NCBI GenBank assembly: GCA_963719055.1
Contig: CAVRAU010000031.1
Span: 124,001 to 188,000 of the forward strand
Origin: CAXMQZ01 sp963719055
Lineage (GTDB): Bacteria; Acidobacteriota; Thermoanaerobaculia; Multivoradales; JAHEKO01
Direction: 5' to 3'
DNA: 64,000 nt
The translations under genes and the position numbers were made by a program. Shown here piece by piece: positions 18,176-27,978 of this stretch (its first letter is position 1; each line of letters opens with the position of its first letter). The notes under the pieces are model-generated. The model worked only from the letters and a program-made list of their open reading frames with translations, was not told where the DNA came from and made no database searches.

Positions 18176-18257
18176 CTCAACGCCGGTTGTATCACTGGCA
18201 GCCGAGAGTCACAACACGCGCCGAGGCGGGTAGATCACCCATCCAGACAGGTGGGCC

Positions 18258-19177
18258 TCAGCCGCCACCCCAAAGATACTGATAGGCGAGCGTGACGACA
18301 TCGAAATCGGCCCCGATCTGCGTGAAGGCGCCGGTGTGTGCCGCCATCTTGAGCGAGTGGCGCCGGGCCAAGGGAACGGAGTAGGTCAAGCCCATTCGGG
18401 AGTTGCGCTGCAGATCGAACCGATCGATGCCATTGAGCGTCGTACTGCCGCCCGTAGTAGTAGTTGGGTCGAGCGCCAGCCACGTGCGGTTCTTGAAGTT
18501 GTAGCTGACGATGTCCCTGAAAGCTGCCGATCGGATCCTGACTCTGTACCGTGCCACCGAAGAAATCGTCGTTGTCGGTGAACAGCCAGACTCCGGCGAG
18601 CCGCTTCGAGGATCCAGCGTCCCTTGATGCTCGAGTATCCGAGCTCGGGTTTGAAGGCCCACCGGTTGGCGCCGAAGCTGATCACTCTAGAAGAGTCGTA
18701 CTGGCCCGTCGGGGTGGCCACAGACAGACTCACTCCGAGATTCCTGCCCTGCTTCTGCTTGGCGAAGTCTGCCGACGACAGGGCCGGGCCGCCGAGAAGG
18801 TTGACCGCGATCCGAGTTCGTAGGAATCCCGCCCCTGATCGACTGTTGGAGACGAAATCCCCGCCCAGGTTTCCCGAGCCACTCATGCGTAGATACGGCA
18901 TGGCTATCGTCACCGAGGACGATCGGCCGGCCAGACCGAACGACCGCACGAACACGAAGGTCGCCGCAGTCGTCTTGAGCTCTACATCCTGCAGTGGCGA
19001 GGCAGCATCGGTCAGGACGTTGCCGCGCGAATAGCTGCCGATCACCGCAAACGCATTGAGACCCTTGGGCAGAGTTCGATAAGCGCGCGGCTCCAACTCC
19101 TGGGCGAGCCCTTGACCCGCCGCCAGGACGCCTCCAAGGAGAGTCAGAGTCACCCACGAATACCGACAAACGCGCAT
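18258..19177 (-). CDS. MetA-type outer-membrane porin-like protein, frameshifted
   Basis: A signal peptide ends LAAGQGLAQ. The mature part reads like the Phenol_MetA_deg/transporter family: LPKGLNAFAVIGSYSRGNV, alternating beta strands, LGVSLSVATPTGQYDSSRVISFGANRWAFKPELGYS, then after a frame break (about 18590) NGIDRFDLQRNSRMGLTYSVPLARRHSLKMA and a final strand YQYLWGGG. About 300 residues, usual for these 12-stranded barrels. Co-orientation with the Cys-rich protein and copper receptor suggests a metal or small-molecule permeability unit. Confidence 0.75.
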
Positions 19178-19328
19178 GAGCGATTCTAAACCGATTCACC
19201 TGCCCGTCTGGTCACTGGTTTGGCAACATTCCTCGGGTGCGAGACCACCGAGCCGCGGGCGTCAGGACGACGATTCCTAGTGCGCCGCGATGCCCTGCAA
19301 GCCCGCCAGGGCAGGAAGTGAGCCGACT

Positions 19329-19463
19329 TCACCCGGCGAGGATCGAGTACGACGAGACGGCTCCTTCGAGAATCGTCCCCGCCGGATTCCGGCCCCACAC
19401 CTCGCTGACGAGCAGAAGCGCTCGCTGATCGAAATCGAAGGAGAAGGGCCCGACCAGCGGACG
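19329..19463 (-). pseudogene. Possible orphan C-terminal coding remnant
   Basis: Directly after the stop of the tagged secreted protein, the same frame continues open for about 44 codons. It reads protein-like sequence (GPFSFDFDQRALLLVSEVWG, then NPAGTILEGAVSSY) before TGA. It has no start of its own and no family I recognise. It may be the tail of a deleted gene, similar to other remnants nearby. The rest of 19178-19463 shows only a small hairpin (19291-19313). Confidence 0.25.
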
Positions 19464-20471
19464 CTAATGCACTGTGATCGACCAGGTCGAGGTACCACCG
19501 TCCTCGAATCCGTCCACGAACACTTCGTGCAACGCGGTGCAATCCAGACCTGAGCTGAAGCTGACCCAGGCGGACTCCACAGGGCGCCCTTCGATGAAAA
19601 AACTCGACAGGGGATCCAGAGCCAGATTCGTGATTCCCACCTCGTAGGATCTCGATCCCACGACGATCTGACCGTCGACGCTGATGTCGATATCGGTGAG
19701 GGCTGTCGAGCCCAGCGCGTTGTACAGAACGTTGACGGTTGTCACGGTGTCTGGATCCAGGTGTCTGATCTGGCCATAGGTGTTGGCCAGGTAGATATCG
19801 CCGTTCTGGGCCACCGCCACTCCCCGGGCGTCGAAGTCGTCGAAGAAATCCAGAAGATAGTCGGTCAGGTCGACGGTGCCCAGATGCGCAAGGGTGTCCG
19901 GATTGTAGATATGGATATCCGGCACCCCGCCACCGGGGTCTACTTCCAGAGCATACAGTTTGCAGTCGAGCCCCATGTTGATATCAATGATCTCCAGAGC
20001 AAACGGATTGTCGGCGGTAATTCCGAACCGATCCGCCGAGTACCCGTCAGAGAGATCGAATCGGACCAGGCTCCGTTCGTAGTCTGTGGCGAAAATGTAG
20101 TTCTTGTAAGACGCTACGCCACCTTGCCAGTTCTGGGTCCAGTCTGGCGTCGTCACATGGCTCCATGCACCGTCGTATCGCGACAGGTAGGCCTGGATAG
20201 GATCCCCGAATGGCATTACATTCTGCATCACATGGATCCCGTTGTTGACTGTCAGATCGCGCGGATCCTCATCCTCTGGTGGAGCCGGTGAAGGCACCAT
20301 TGCCGACCACAACATCGCACCAGCCTGGGTGTACTCGCGGATCTCACCGCCGGGTTCCCAGAAATTGGAGATGGAAACCAGGATGTTCTCCTGACTCCAA
20401 GAAGGCGGCGCGCCAATCGACAGCACCAGGAGAATCAGAAACGCGCATCGGATCTGTCGAGCTCGAGACAT
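19464..20471 (-). CDS. Secreted beta-propeller-like protein with C-terminal DGFE...WS tag
   Basis: A signal peptide (FLILLVLSIGAPPSWS) precedes about 300 residues of repeated propeller-type strands (VAVAQNGDIYLANTYGQIRH; IDISVDGQIVVGSRSYEVG), as in streptogramin lyase-like or NHL-type secreted proteins. The last residues, VFVDGFEDGGTSTWSITVH, carry the D-G-F-E-x-G...W-S motif also found at the ends of two unrelated secreted proteins in this window. The substrate or role is unknown. It is divergent from the beta-helix gene at 20640. Confidence 0.75.
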   Translation of the reverse strand: MSRARQIRCAFLILLVLSIGAPPSWSQENILVSISNFWEPGGEIREYTQAGAMLWSAMVPSPAPPEDEDPRDLTVNNGIHVMQNVMPFGDPIQAYLSRYDGAWSHVTTPDWTQNWQGGVASYKNYIFATDYERSLVRFDLSDGYSADRFGITADNPFALEIIDINMGLDCKLYALEVDPGGGVPDIHIYNPDTLAHLGTVDLTDYLLDFFDDFDARGVAVAQNGDIYLANTYGQIRHLDPDTVTTVNVLYNALGSTALTDIDISVDGQIVVGSRSYEVGITNLALDPLSSFFIEGRPVESAWVSFSSGLDCTALHEVFVDGFEDGGTSTWSITVH

Positions 20472-20639
20472 GACCAGAATCCTCCAACCTGTTATCAGGA
20501 ATGAGTTTGCACGCCTGACTGAAAAGCGCTGTGAGGTGATTCACTGACCTCTCAGAATCGGCTGGTGCCTCTTGACGTTAGGTGCGCTATGACCCATTCC
20601 GCTGTGAAAAGGGGCGTTTTCTGAGAAACCTGAGGGGCA

Positions 20640-21722
20640 ATGGTTCGTTGGTGGGTGGCCTGTCTGGCTCTGTTCTGCTCTTCGCCGTCGTTCGGGGCGG
20701 TCTACTACGTCTCGAGTGAGACGGGCAGTGACACCAACGATGGCCTTGCACCGGGCAGCGCCTTCGAGACGGTGACCCACATCAACTCGCTACCACTTGA
20801 AGCCGGGGACGAGGTCCGCTTCTTCTGTGGCGAAACCTGGCGGGTTCAGACGCTGGTCGTGACCCGTTCCGGGTCGGCTGGGAGCCCCATCGTCTTCTCT
20901 TCGCACCCGGCCGACTGCGCCGACAAGCCGGTTCTTTCGGGGGCGCAGCCGATCTCGGGTTGGTCCGTGGCCGCACCAACCTGGCCTCGACATCCGTTCA
21001 CGACGTCACGATTCGCGGCAATATCCTCCGCGACACCCTGGGGAACACCGACGGTACCCACCCCGATTTCGAGAGGCTGTTCAGCCTGGCGATCTATCTG
21101 GATCATTACTCTCGCGACATGGTCGTGGAGAACAACACGGTCACCGGTTCTACCTGGACCGGCGCCCTCTTCCAGAACTCCACGGGCACCTTCACGGGCA
21201 ACACCCTCTACGACAACGTTGTTTCCGATTGGGGCTCTGAGCTATCGATCGTCGGAGGTGTTTCTCAGGCCAGCCAAAGCGGTAACATCCTGTTCCCGTT
21301 GGGTGTCAATCGCCGCTCGCTCCGGGTCGGCGACTCGGCCTTCCTCACCTCCTCGAACAACAACGACTTCTTCAGCCCCTTCTACAACACCTCGATCGCC
21401 GATGACTCGACCGGCTGCTGCGACATGACCCTGGCCGAGTGGCAATCCGCGAGCGGCATGGATTCGAGCTCCGTGGCGCACTGGTACAGCGACACTCCCG
21501 GCTCCGCAGCCCCGCTCCCAGATCTTCATCAACGATACGACGCAGCCCAGGCTCTTCGATCTCGGCGGAATCACCTATCAGGATCTCGACCAACAACCCG
21601 TCATCAGCCCTATCGTGGTGCCGGCGTTTTCCTCTCGCATACTCATCCGCGGCGAGGACGTGATCTTCACCGACGGCTTCGAGAGCGGCGAAGTCGACGT
21701 CTGGTCCTCGGCAGTACACTGA
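20640..21722 (+). pseudogene. Secreted right-handed beta-helix protein with internal deletion and C-terminal tag
   Basis: The ATG follows GAGGGGCA; the signal peptide is WWVACLALFCSSPSFG. The N-terminus (VYYVSSETGSDTNDGLAPGSAF...ETWRV) is typical of secreted pectate-lyase-like beta-helix proteins. At about 20965 the frame changes and the sequence jumps from SGAQPISGW to late helix coils (SVHDVTIRGNILRDTLGN; MVVENNTVTGS). The central coils normally found between these parts are absent, which suggests a lost segment of several hundred bases. After another frame break (about 21510) it ends IFTDGFESGEVDVWSSAVH, the shared C-terminal tag. Polysaccharide binding or cleavage is plausible but not shown. 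Confidence 0.7.
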
Positions 21723-21729
21723 TCCCCTG

Positions 21730-21848
21730 GCGGTATACCCGACCGCGATGACCGATTCTGATCACCAGAATCACCAATTGGCCCTCGATCACCTCGTAGA
21801 CGACTCGGTACGCATCCACCCGTAGGAGCTCCGCCCACTCTAGGATTC
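21730..21848 (-). pseudogene. RelE/ParE toxin C-terminal remnant
   Basis: The minus strand reads AELLRVDAYRVVYEVIEGQL followed by VILVIRIGHRGRVYR, the unmistakable C-terminal half of RelE/ParE-family toxins (D-Y-R-V-x-Y-E ... V-x-R-x-G-H-R). The N-terminal half and any antitoxin gene are absent, and the frame runs on into the end of the beta-helix gene. It is a remnant of a toxin-antitoxin module, or another deletion scar. Confidence 0.6.
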
Positions 21849-21932
21849 TGATTCCTGCTCGAGTTGGACGGAAATCGGATCACGGATCTCGCGGCTGCGG
21901 TATCCTTTCGCACCCGTTCGACGGACTCAGCC

Positions 21933-23009
21933 ATGGATCCACTGACTCACACCCTTGTCGGAGCTTCCCTTGCCGCCACACGGCTAGGCGACAAGACGCG
22001 CCTGGCGATACCGGCTCTCGTGATCGGTGCCAACCTGCCCGACGTCGATGCCCTGGCCTATTTTCGGGGTGGGGACTTCGCGCTCGGGTTTCGACGGGGC
22101 TGGACCCACGGCGTGCTCGCGCTTGTCATCCTACCTGCAGTCCTGGCCGGCCTCTTGATGCTCTGGGGTCGGTGGCGAGGAGGAGGAAGAGACTCTCCGC
22201 CGCTATCCCCAGGCTGGGTTTTGGGTCTTTGCTATCTGGCGTGTCTCACCCATCCCTTCCTGGACTGGTTGAACAACTACGGTATGCGCTGGTGGATGCC
22301 CTTTCGCGACACCTGGTACTACGGCGACTCGGTCTTCATCATGGATCCCTATCTGTGGCTGATTCTGGGGCTCGCCTGGGTCATCGGTCGAAGACCCTCC
22401 AAGGGTACCGGCATCACCGTCGCTCTCATGGCAGGGCTCGCGATCTGGCTGGTCGGATCCCGCGCCCCAGACTACCTGCCGATTGTCGGCACGGTCTTCG
22501 CGATTCTGGTGGCGGCATTTCTCTGGAGACCTCGAGCGCGGTGGCTCGCGGCTCATCGAGTCGCCACAGCCGGTCTCCTACTCGGGACCCTGTACATTGC
22601 GGCTATGATCTCGCTCCACTCTCTCACGGTGTCCAAAGCTCGCGCCGAGCTCCAGCGACAGGACCGGGTCTCGATCGAGGAGATCATGGTGGGACCCATA
22701 CCGGCCAATCCCCTGGCGTGGGACATCCTGGTGAGTTTCGGGGACTCTTTCCGTTGGGGTCGATTCGACTGGCGGTATGGCAGTCTCGTCATGTCGGGGG
22801 CTGAGCTTCCGGCGGCAATGCCCGCGCCAGTTTGGGACGCAGTCGCCAGCAGCGGACAATCTCCTGGCTTCTTGCGCTGGGTGCGCTTCCCATGGCTCGA
22901 GATCGAAGCCACGACCGCGGGTCGTCGCGTCTATCTCATGGATGCCCGTTACACCCGCAGCCGATCCAGTGGCTTCGGCGCCTCCATGATCGAGCTGCCT
23001 AAGGAATAG
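21933..23009 (+). CDS. Membrane-bound metal-dependent hydrolase, YdjM/DUF457 family
   Basis: The ATG at 21933 opens MDPLTHTLVGASLA, the conserved start of this family with its metal-ligand His. The other expected ligands are seen in GANLPDVDALAYF (Asp), RGWTHGVL (His) and CLTHPFLDWLNNYG (His/Asp). Several membrane helices follow (residues 55-80, 100-120, 145-200, 215-235), and a soluble C-terminal domain (260-358). It resembles LexA-regulated YdjM-type inner-membrane hydrolases whose substrate is unknown. It is intact and apparently monocistronic. Confidence 0.87.
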   Translation: MDPLTHTLVGASLAATRLGDKTRLAIPALVIGANLPDVDALAYFRGGDFALGFRRGWTHGVLALVILPAVLAGLLMLWGRWRGGGRDSPPLSPGWVLGLCYLACLTHPFLDWLNNYGMRWWMPFRDTWYYGDSVFIMDPYLWLILGLAWVIGRRPSKGTGITVALMAGLAIWLVGSRAPDYLPIVGTVFAILVAAFLWRPRARWLAAHRVATAGLLLGTLYIAAMISLHSLTVSKARAELQRQDRVSIEEIMVGPIPANPLAWDILVSFGDSFRWGRFDWRYGSLVMSGAELPAAMPAPVWDAVASSGQSPGFLRWVRFPWLEIEATTAGRRVYLMDARYTRSRSSGFGASMIELPKE

Positions 23010-23076
23010 GCATTCCGATCCGTCGACTGCAGGTTTCCTCTCCATCCGACGCGTCCTGTGTTGGAGGTGAAAGACC

Positions 23077-23236
23077 ATGCACCTGGATCGAGCCTGATCT
23101 CGACTACAAGGTGCCCGCGGATGACGATACCGATCTTTTGGCCACCGAGTTGGACGCGACGGACCCGGACGGAGAAAGCATCCAGCCAGATTTCAACTCC
23201 TGGATCTTGACCGTCGGTCTGCGTTACACCTTCTGA
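23077..23236 (+). pseudogene. Outer-membrane beta-barrel remnant
   Basis: An excellent ribosome binding site (GGAGGTGA) precedes an ATG at 23077, but the frame closes after six codons. From 23090 another frame reads about 48 codons of a barrel protein's end. It has an acidic loop (PADDDTDLLATELDATDPDG) and a last strand WILTVGLRYTF, with the C-terminal Phe recognised by the Bam machinery. So both gene ends are present and the middle is gone, the same pattern as in corA and the beta-helix gene. Confidence 0.6.
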
Positions 23237-23299
23237 GTAGGAATCCCTAGTCTTGCGAGGGTGGTGGCACTGTAGAATCCCGAGAACCCGGATTCTCTC

Positions 23300-25779
23300 T
23301 TGCCACCACCACCGAAATTCAAGCTCACCCCGCCGCTCAAGGTCCTGGCACTTGCCTTCCTGCTCTCGGGAGCCGCATCGCTGATGGATCAGGTCGTATG
23401 GCTTCGATACCTGAGCCTTATTTTCGGCAACACCACCTGGGCAGCGGCGACCTTGTTGGCCGTCTTCATGGGCGGACTCGGGGTCGGAGCCCTGGTCTTC
23501 GGGCGCTGGGCGGACCGGATTGACCGCCCTCTGGTCGTGTACGCGGTGATGGAGATCGCCATTGGTGTCATCGCTCTGGCTTCACCCCGGTTCTTGTCCT
23601 GGATCGATAGCGCTTACATCCTCGTCTACCGCGGGTGGGGCAATATGCCGTGGCTGTTCGCCGGCGGCCGCACTCTCCTGGTGGCTCTTTTCCTGCTCCC
23701 ACCGACGATTCTGATGGGGGGCACGCTGCCTCTGGTTCTTCGCGCCACCACGCATGCGAGGCAGAAGGTCGGAGCCTCCAGCGGTTTCTTCTATGGCATC
23801 AATACAACAGGCGCCGTGCTCGGCACCGCGCTCGCGGGGTTTCTCACGATCTGGCAGCTGGGTCTGTATCGAACTCTTGTCATCGCTGCCCTGTTCAACC
23901 TCGTCGCCGCGGTCGGCAGCCTTCTCATGTCCCGCCACTTCGCTACCGCTGCGGCTGCGGGCCCTCGCCGCTCCGCAGGAGCCTCGCGGCAGTGGCTTCT
24001 GGCGATCTTCTTCGTCATGGGGGCCACCAGTCTCGCCTACGAGGTTTTCTGGACTCGCATCCTCCTGTTTCACCTGGGCTCCAGCGTTTACGCCTACAGC
24101 CTGATGCTGCTGGTGGTCTTGCTGGGAATCGGCTTTGGCAGCCTGCTGGCGATTCCGTGGGCCGATCGAGTGGGCTCCCCACTACGGCGCGCTCGTCTGG
24201 GTCGAGTTGGGAATCGCCTTGTGGATTCCCGTGCAAGTCCTTCTCTTCCAGCAGCTCGACCTTCTCCTTCTGACTGCGGCCGAGCTGATCCAGCCCACCG
24301 GTTTCGGCCGCTACACGCTGGGGCAATTGCTGGCCATCCTGCCACTCCTCGGGCCCCCAACGCTGCTCATGGGAATGAGCTTCCCGTTGGCGGTCCGCGC
24401 CATGAACGAGAATCCCGAGCGCCTGGGCGATGATGTTGGGAAGGTCTACGGCGCCAACACTCTCGGTGCGGTCATGGGCTCGCTTTCTGCCGGATTTCTT
24501 CTGATTCCGACTGTCGGAACTCAGAACTCGCTCATCGTTGTCGCCACCGTCAATGCGGTCTTGGCCATGATGATCGCCAAGCGCGCAGGAGGCCGCCTTC
24601 TCGTTCCGATCACCGCGGTGGGTGCAATCTTGATCTTCGCGACTCTCGCTGTTTTTCCTGCTGACCGCGTGATTCTCGCTGCAGGCCTCTTCTTCGGTGA
24701 TCAACCCGAGGATCTTGTCTACTTTCACGAGGACGCTCAGGCCACGGTGACGATTCGACAGCGGGAGAAAGACGACGAGCCCTACTACGCCCTGGCGGTC
24801 AACGGTGTCGCGGTCGCCGGCACCAGCCCGGAGCTCCACGCGGTGCAGCGGATGCAAGGGCACCTACCCATGCTGCTGGGTGACGACATCCAGTCTGTGG
24901 TTCATATCGGGTTCGGCACTGGGGGCACCGCGCACGCCGTCTCCCAGAGTCCCGTGCACGACATCCTCGTGGTGGAGCTCAGTCCGGAGGTGATCAAGGC
25001 CTCGGACACCTATTTCGGCAGCATCAACCATGGCGTCCTGGCGGACGAGCGCGTCCGAGTGGAGATCAACGACGGGCGCAACTTCATGCTCGCCAGCCCG
25101 GAACGATTCGATGCGGTGCTCTCCGACTCGATCCACCCCGCGTACGCCGGCAATGGTTCGCTCTACAGCCTCGAGTACTTTCGCCTGATCAGGGACCGGC
25201 TGGAGCCCGGCGGGATTGCTTCGATGTGGCTGCCCACCTATTTCCTGACCCCGGACAACTTCGGCGCCATTCTCAAAGCCTTCAGCGAAGTATTTCCGCA
25301 CGTGGCGGTCTGGTACGAGCCCAGCACCCTGAACGCTTTCACCATCGTGACGGGCAAGATCGAGGACCCGGTCTGGGATCCGGAACAGCTGGCTCGAGCG
25401 TTCTCGCACCCCCAGATTCGGGACGATCTGGCCTCCTTGGACATCACCGGGCCGGCGGATCTTCTGGCCGATGTTGATCGCCACAGAGGCGGACCTGGCG
25501 CCGTGGCTGAACGACATCCCGTCTCACACCGACGATCGACCTCGGGTGGAATATGAGAGCGGTCGCCTGCTGGATCGCAACGAGACCTGGCTCCAGAACT
25601 TCACGATCCTGCTGGATCTGCGTCCCCGCGCCCCTGCTGCCGAATATATGGCTGCTCTATCCCCCGAGGAGCAAGAGCGGGCGACGGTCCTTTACGAAGA
25701 GAGGGCCGGGGTTCTGAAGTACCACCAACAGCTGCTCGCCGAGCGCCTGGCGGCTCTCAGTCGCCAGGCACTACCTTGA
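23300..25779 (+). CDS. Fused MFS-like membrane domain / spermidine synthase, two frameshifts
   Basis: The N-terminal half has 12-14 hydrophobic helices beginning LALAFLLSGAASLMDQVVWLRY, typical of fused MFS/spermidine synthase proteins, with FMGGLGVGALVFGRWADR and PPTILMGGTLPLVLRA. The soluble C-terminal half has the spermidine-synthase fold: VVHIGFGTGGTAHAV, VVELSPEVIKAS, VEINDGRNFML, YDAVLSDS-type FDAVLSDSIHPAYAG and YFRLIRDRLEPGG. Frame changes near 24175 and 25475. The start is a TTG with little support. The true substrate of these membrane fusions is not established; polyamine modification is inference. Confidence 0.85.
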
Positions 25780-25788
25780 TCCAGGCCA

Positions 25789-27978
25789 CTATTCTTCGTG
25801 AAACCTTGGCAACTCTGGCTGGAGACGCCTGGCCCGGTCGACCAGGTACAGGAGATCCTGCACTTCCTCCTCCCTCACCAACTCATCGGCAAGAGGTCGG
25901 AGGCGTCGATAGAGCTCGTCCAGGTCGGAGTCCTTCGCCCAGAACGAGCCTTTCGAGAATTCGGCGAACTCTGCCGCCAAGGAGCTCAGTTGCAGCGCGT
26001 TGGAGCTTGCCTCCCACCTGTTGGACAAATTCTTCCTGGTCAGATCGATAGCGGTCTCGATGACCTGGTCGGTTGCCTTGGACCGATACCGTAGTCGCAG
26101 GGTTGCCAGACGCGACCGGCGCTCTACTCCCTCATGCAGTTTGATCTCATAGAGGGCGGTGACCGTATGGCCGGCGCCGATCTCTCCCGCATCCACGGAG
26201 TCATCACGGAAGCGCTCATCGGCGATGTCACGGTTCTCATAGCCGATCAAGCGATATCGACTGACGGCCTTTGGGTTGAACTCGACCTGCGCCTTGGCGT
26301 CCGACGCGATGGTCTGCAGGGTGCCCGTGAGGTTCTCGACAAAGATCCGACGGGCCTCATCCAGGGTGTCGACGTAGGCGTAGAAGCCGTCTCCCTGATC
26401 GGCCAACTGCTCCATCAGGGCATCGTTGTAGTTACCCATGCCGAAACCAACCGTGGTGAGCTCGACACCCTCATCAGCCTCTAGACGGATGCGATCCAGG
26501 ATTGACTCGGGGCCTGTGCGACCCACGTTGGCGACACCGTCCGAGCACAGGATCAGTCGGTTGATGTCACCCTCCCGGTAGTAGCGCCGCGCCAGCCCGT
26601 AGGCAAGATCGAGCCCCTCTTCGGCATTGGTGGAGCCGTTGGGAACCAGCCGATCGATGGCGCGACGGATGGCGTCTTTGCTGGTTGTCGGCTCCAGCAG
26701 CACATCTCCACGGCTCCCGTAGACGACCAGGCCGATACGATCGTCCCGATTGAGTTGATCCAGCAGAAGATGCAAGGACTGCTTGACCAGCCCAAGGCGG
26801 TTCTCGCGTTTCATCGAGCCCGAAACATCAACCACAAAGATCAGCGTGGCCGGTTGACGTTGCTCATGGCGAATCTCTCGTGCCTTGATTCCGAAGCGCA
26901 CCAGTTGGTATCGCGGCCCCTCGGCAAACGGTGAGGGTGCACCTTCAGCGATCAGGGTGAACTCTCCACGCCTCGGAGCAGGGTCACCGTAGTCGAAGTA
27001 GTTGACGAACTCCTCCACTCGAATCGCTTCCGGCGGCGGCAGGTGTCCCCGGTCCAGGTAGCTTCTGGCCAGGGTGAAGGATCCGGTGTCCACGTCCAGA
27101 CCGAACGTCGATTGCGCATCGTCCTCGGTATCGATGAAGGGATTGGTGCCGTAGGGACGGAAGAACATGTCGCCATAGGGTGCGTCGTTCGGCTCGGCGG
27201 AACCTCCCGTCGAGGGTGCCGGTAGGGCCATCCTGAAAGACTGGGGCAATGGATCGGGCACGGCCTCGGCAATAACGCCTGGCCTCTCGCGCTTGGGCTT
27301 GACGAGCCCATCAGCCAACAGGGGACTCTCCGACGTTACCCTGAGGACTCCTGCCTGCTGATTCTCCACAGCTTCAGGCTTCTCCAGCCTCGCCCTCTGG
27401 TCTCTGTCTCTGCCGCCGCTTGCGTCGTCCTTGACCCCCTGGATTCCAGCCGGTTCGGACTTCTTCTCGAGGGGGGCGTCGACCTCTTTACGAACGACCT
27501 GCCCTTCGTTGCCCGCAGACCTCGAAGGTTCGACATCGCGCTCTTCTAAAGCAGCCGCAGCCCCGACCTCACGGGTCACTTTGAGGTTCTCATCGAGGCC
27601 GCCAGGAACGGCTGGCGCCGATTCCGGCACCGAGTCGGCCGACGACCGAGGCGATACCGCTTCCAGCGGCGCCGACTGTGGGGCTTCGCGGGCGAGAGCA
27701 TCCGCGAGCTCCATCTGCTCGGCCAACTGCTCTTCGAAAGTCTTCGGGGTCTGTCGAACAATCTGGTAAACCACGGCACCACTCAGCACCGCCATGACCA
27801 CGGAGGCTGCCAGGAGTCGCAATCTCCAGGGCCCCGACGTTTCAGGGACGCTTTCAGGAACCACCTGCAGGTGTCGCGGGATGTCCTCCTGAATGCTCTC
27901 CAGAAGCCCCTCGGGTGGCTCGGGTGTCGTACCCGGTTCCAGGCGATCCTCGATCCATTTGTGTTCGCTGTTGTTCAC
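25789..27978 (-). CDS. Membrane-anchored von Willebrand factor A protein (YfbK-like)
   Basis: A cytoplasmic N-terminus of about 50 residues and one membrane helix (LRLLAASVVMAVLSGAVVYQIV) are followed by a long Glu/Pro/Ala-rich linker. Then comes the conserved pre-vWA segment (NPFIDTEDDAQSTFGLDVDTGSFTLARSYL), the vWA domain with an intact MIDAS (DVSGSM; later SDGVANVG) and a DUF3520-type C-terminus (LTGTLQTIASDAKAQVEFNP). The 729-residue length fits the YfbK family. It starts with GTG overlapping the stop of an ECF sigma gene (GTGA). The N-terminal part may therefore act as membrane partner or anti-sigma for that factor, which is inference. Confidence 0.88.
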   Translation of the reverse strand: MNNSEHKWIEDRLEPGTTPEPPEGLLESIQEDIPRHLQVVPESVPETSGPWRLRLLAASVVMAVLSGAVVYQIVRQTPKTFEEQLAEQMELADALAREAPQSAPLEAVSPRSSADSVPESAPAVPGGLDENLKVTREVGAAAALEERDVEPSRSAGNEGQVVRKEVDAPLEKKSEPAGIQGVKDDASGGRDRDQRARLEKPEAVENQQAGVLRVTSESPLLADGLVKPKRERPGVIAEAVPDPLPQSFRMALPAPSTGGSAEPNDAPYGDMFFRPYGTNPFIDTEDDAQSTFGLDVDTGSFTLARSYLDRGHLPPPEAIRVEEFVNYFDYGDPAPRRGEFTLIAEGAPSPFAEGPRYQLVRFGIKAREIRHEQRQPATLIFVVDVSGSMKRENRLGLVKQSLHLLLDQLNRDDRIGLVVYGSRGDVLLEPTTSKDAIRRAIDRLVPNGSTNAEEGLDLAYGLARRYYREGDINRLILCSDGVANVGRTGPESILDRIRLEADEGVELTTVGFGMGNYNDALMEQLADQGDGFYAYVDTLDEARRIFVENLTGTLQTIASDAKAQVEFNPKAVSRYRLIGYENRDIADERFRDDSVDAGEIGAGHTVTALYEIKLHEGVERRSRLATLRLRYRSKATDQVIETAIDLTRKNLSNRWEASSNALQLSSLAAEFAEFSKGSFWAKDSDLDELYRRLRPLADELVREEEVQDLLYLVDRARRLQPELPRFHEE

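Noticed and set aside
19291..19313. TGCCCTG...CAGGGCA hairpin as terminator or RNA element
   Set aside because: Only 7 bp with no T tract and no clear gene end at this spot; it could be chance in GC-rich sequence.
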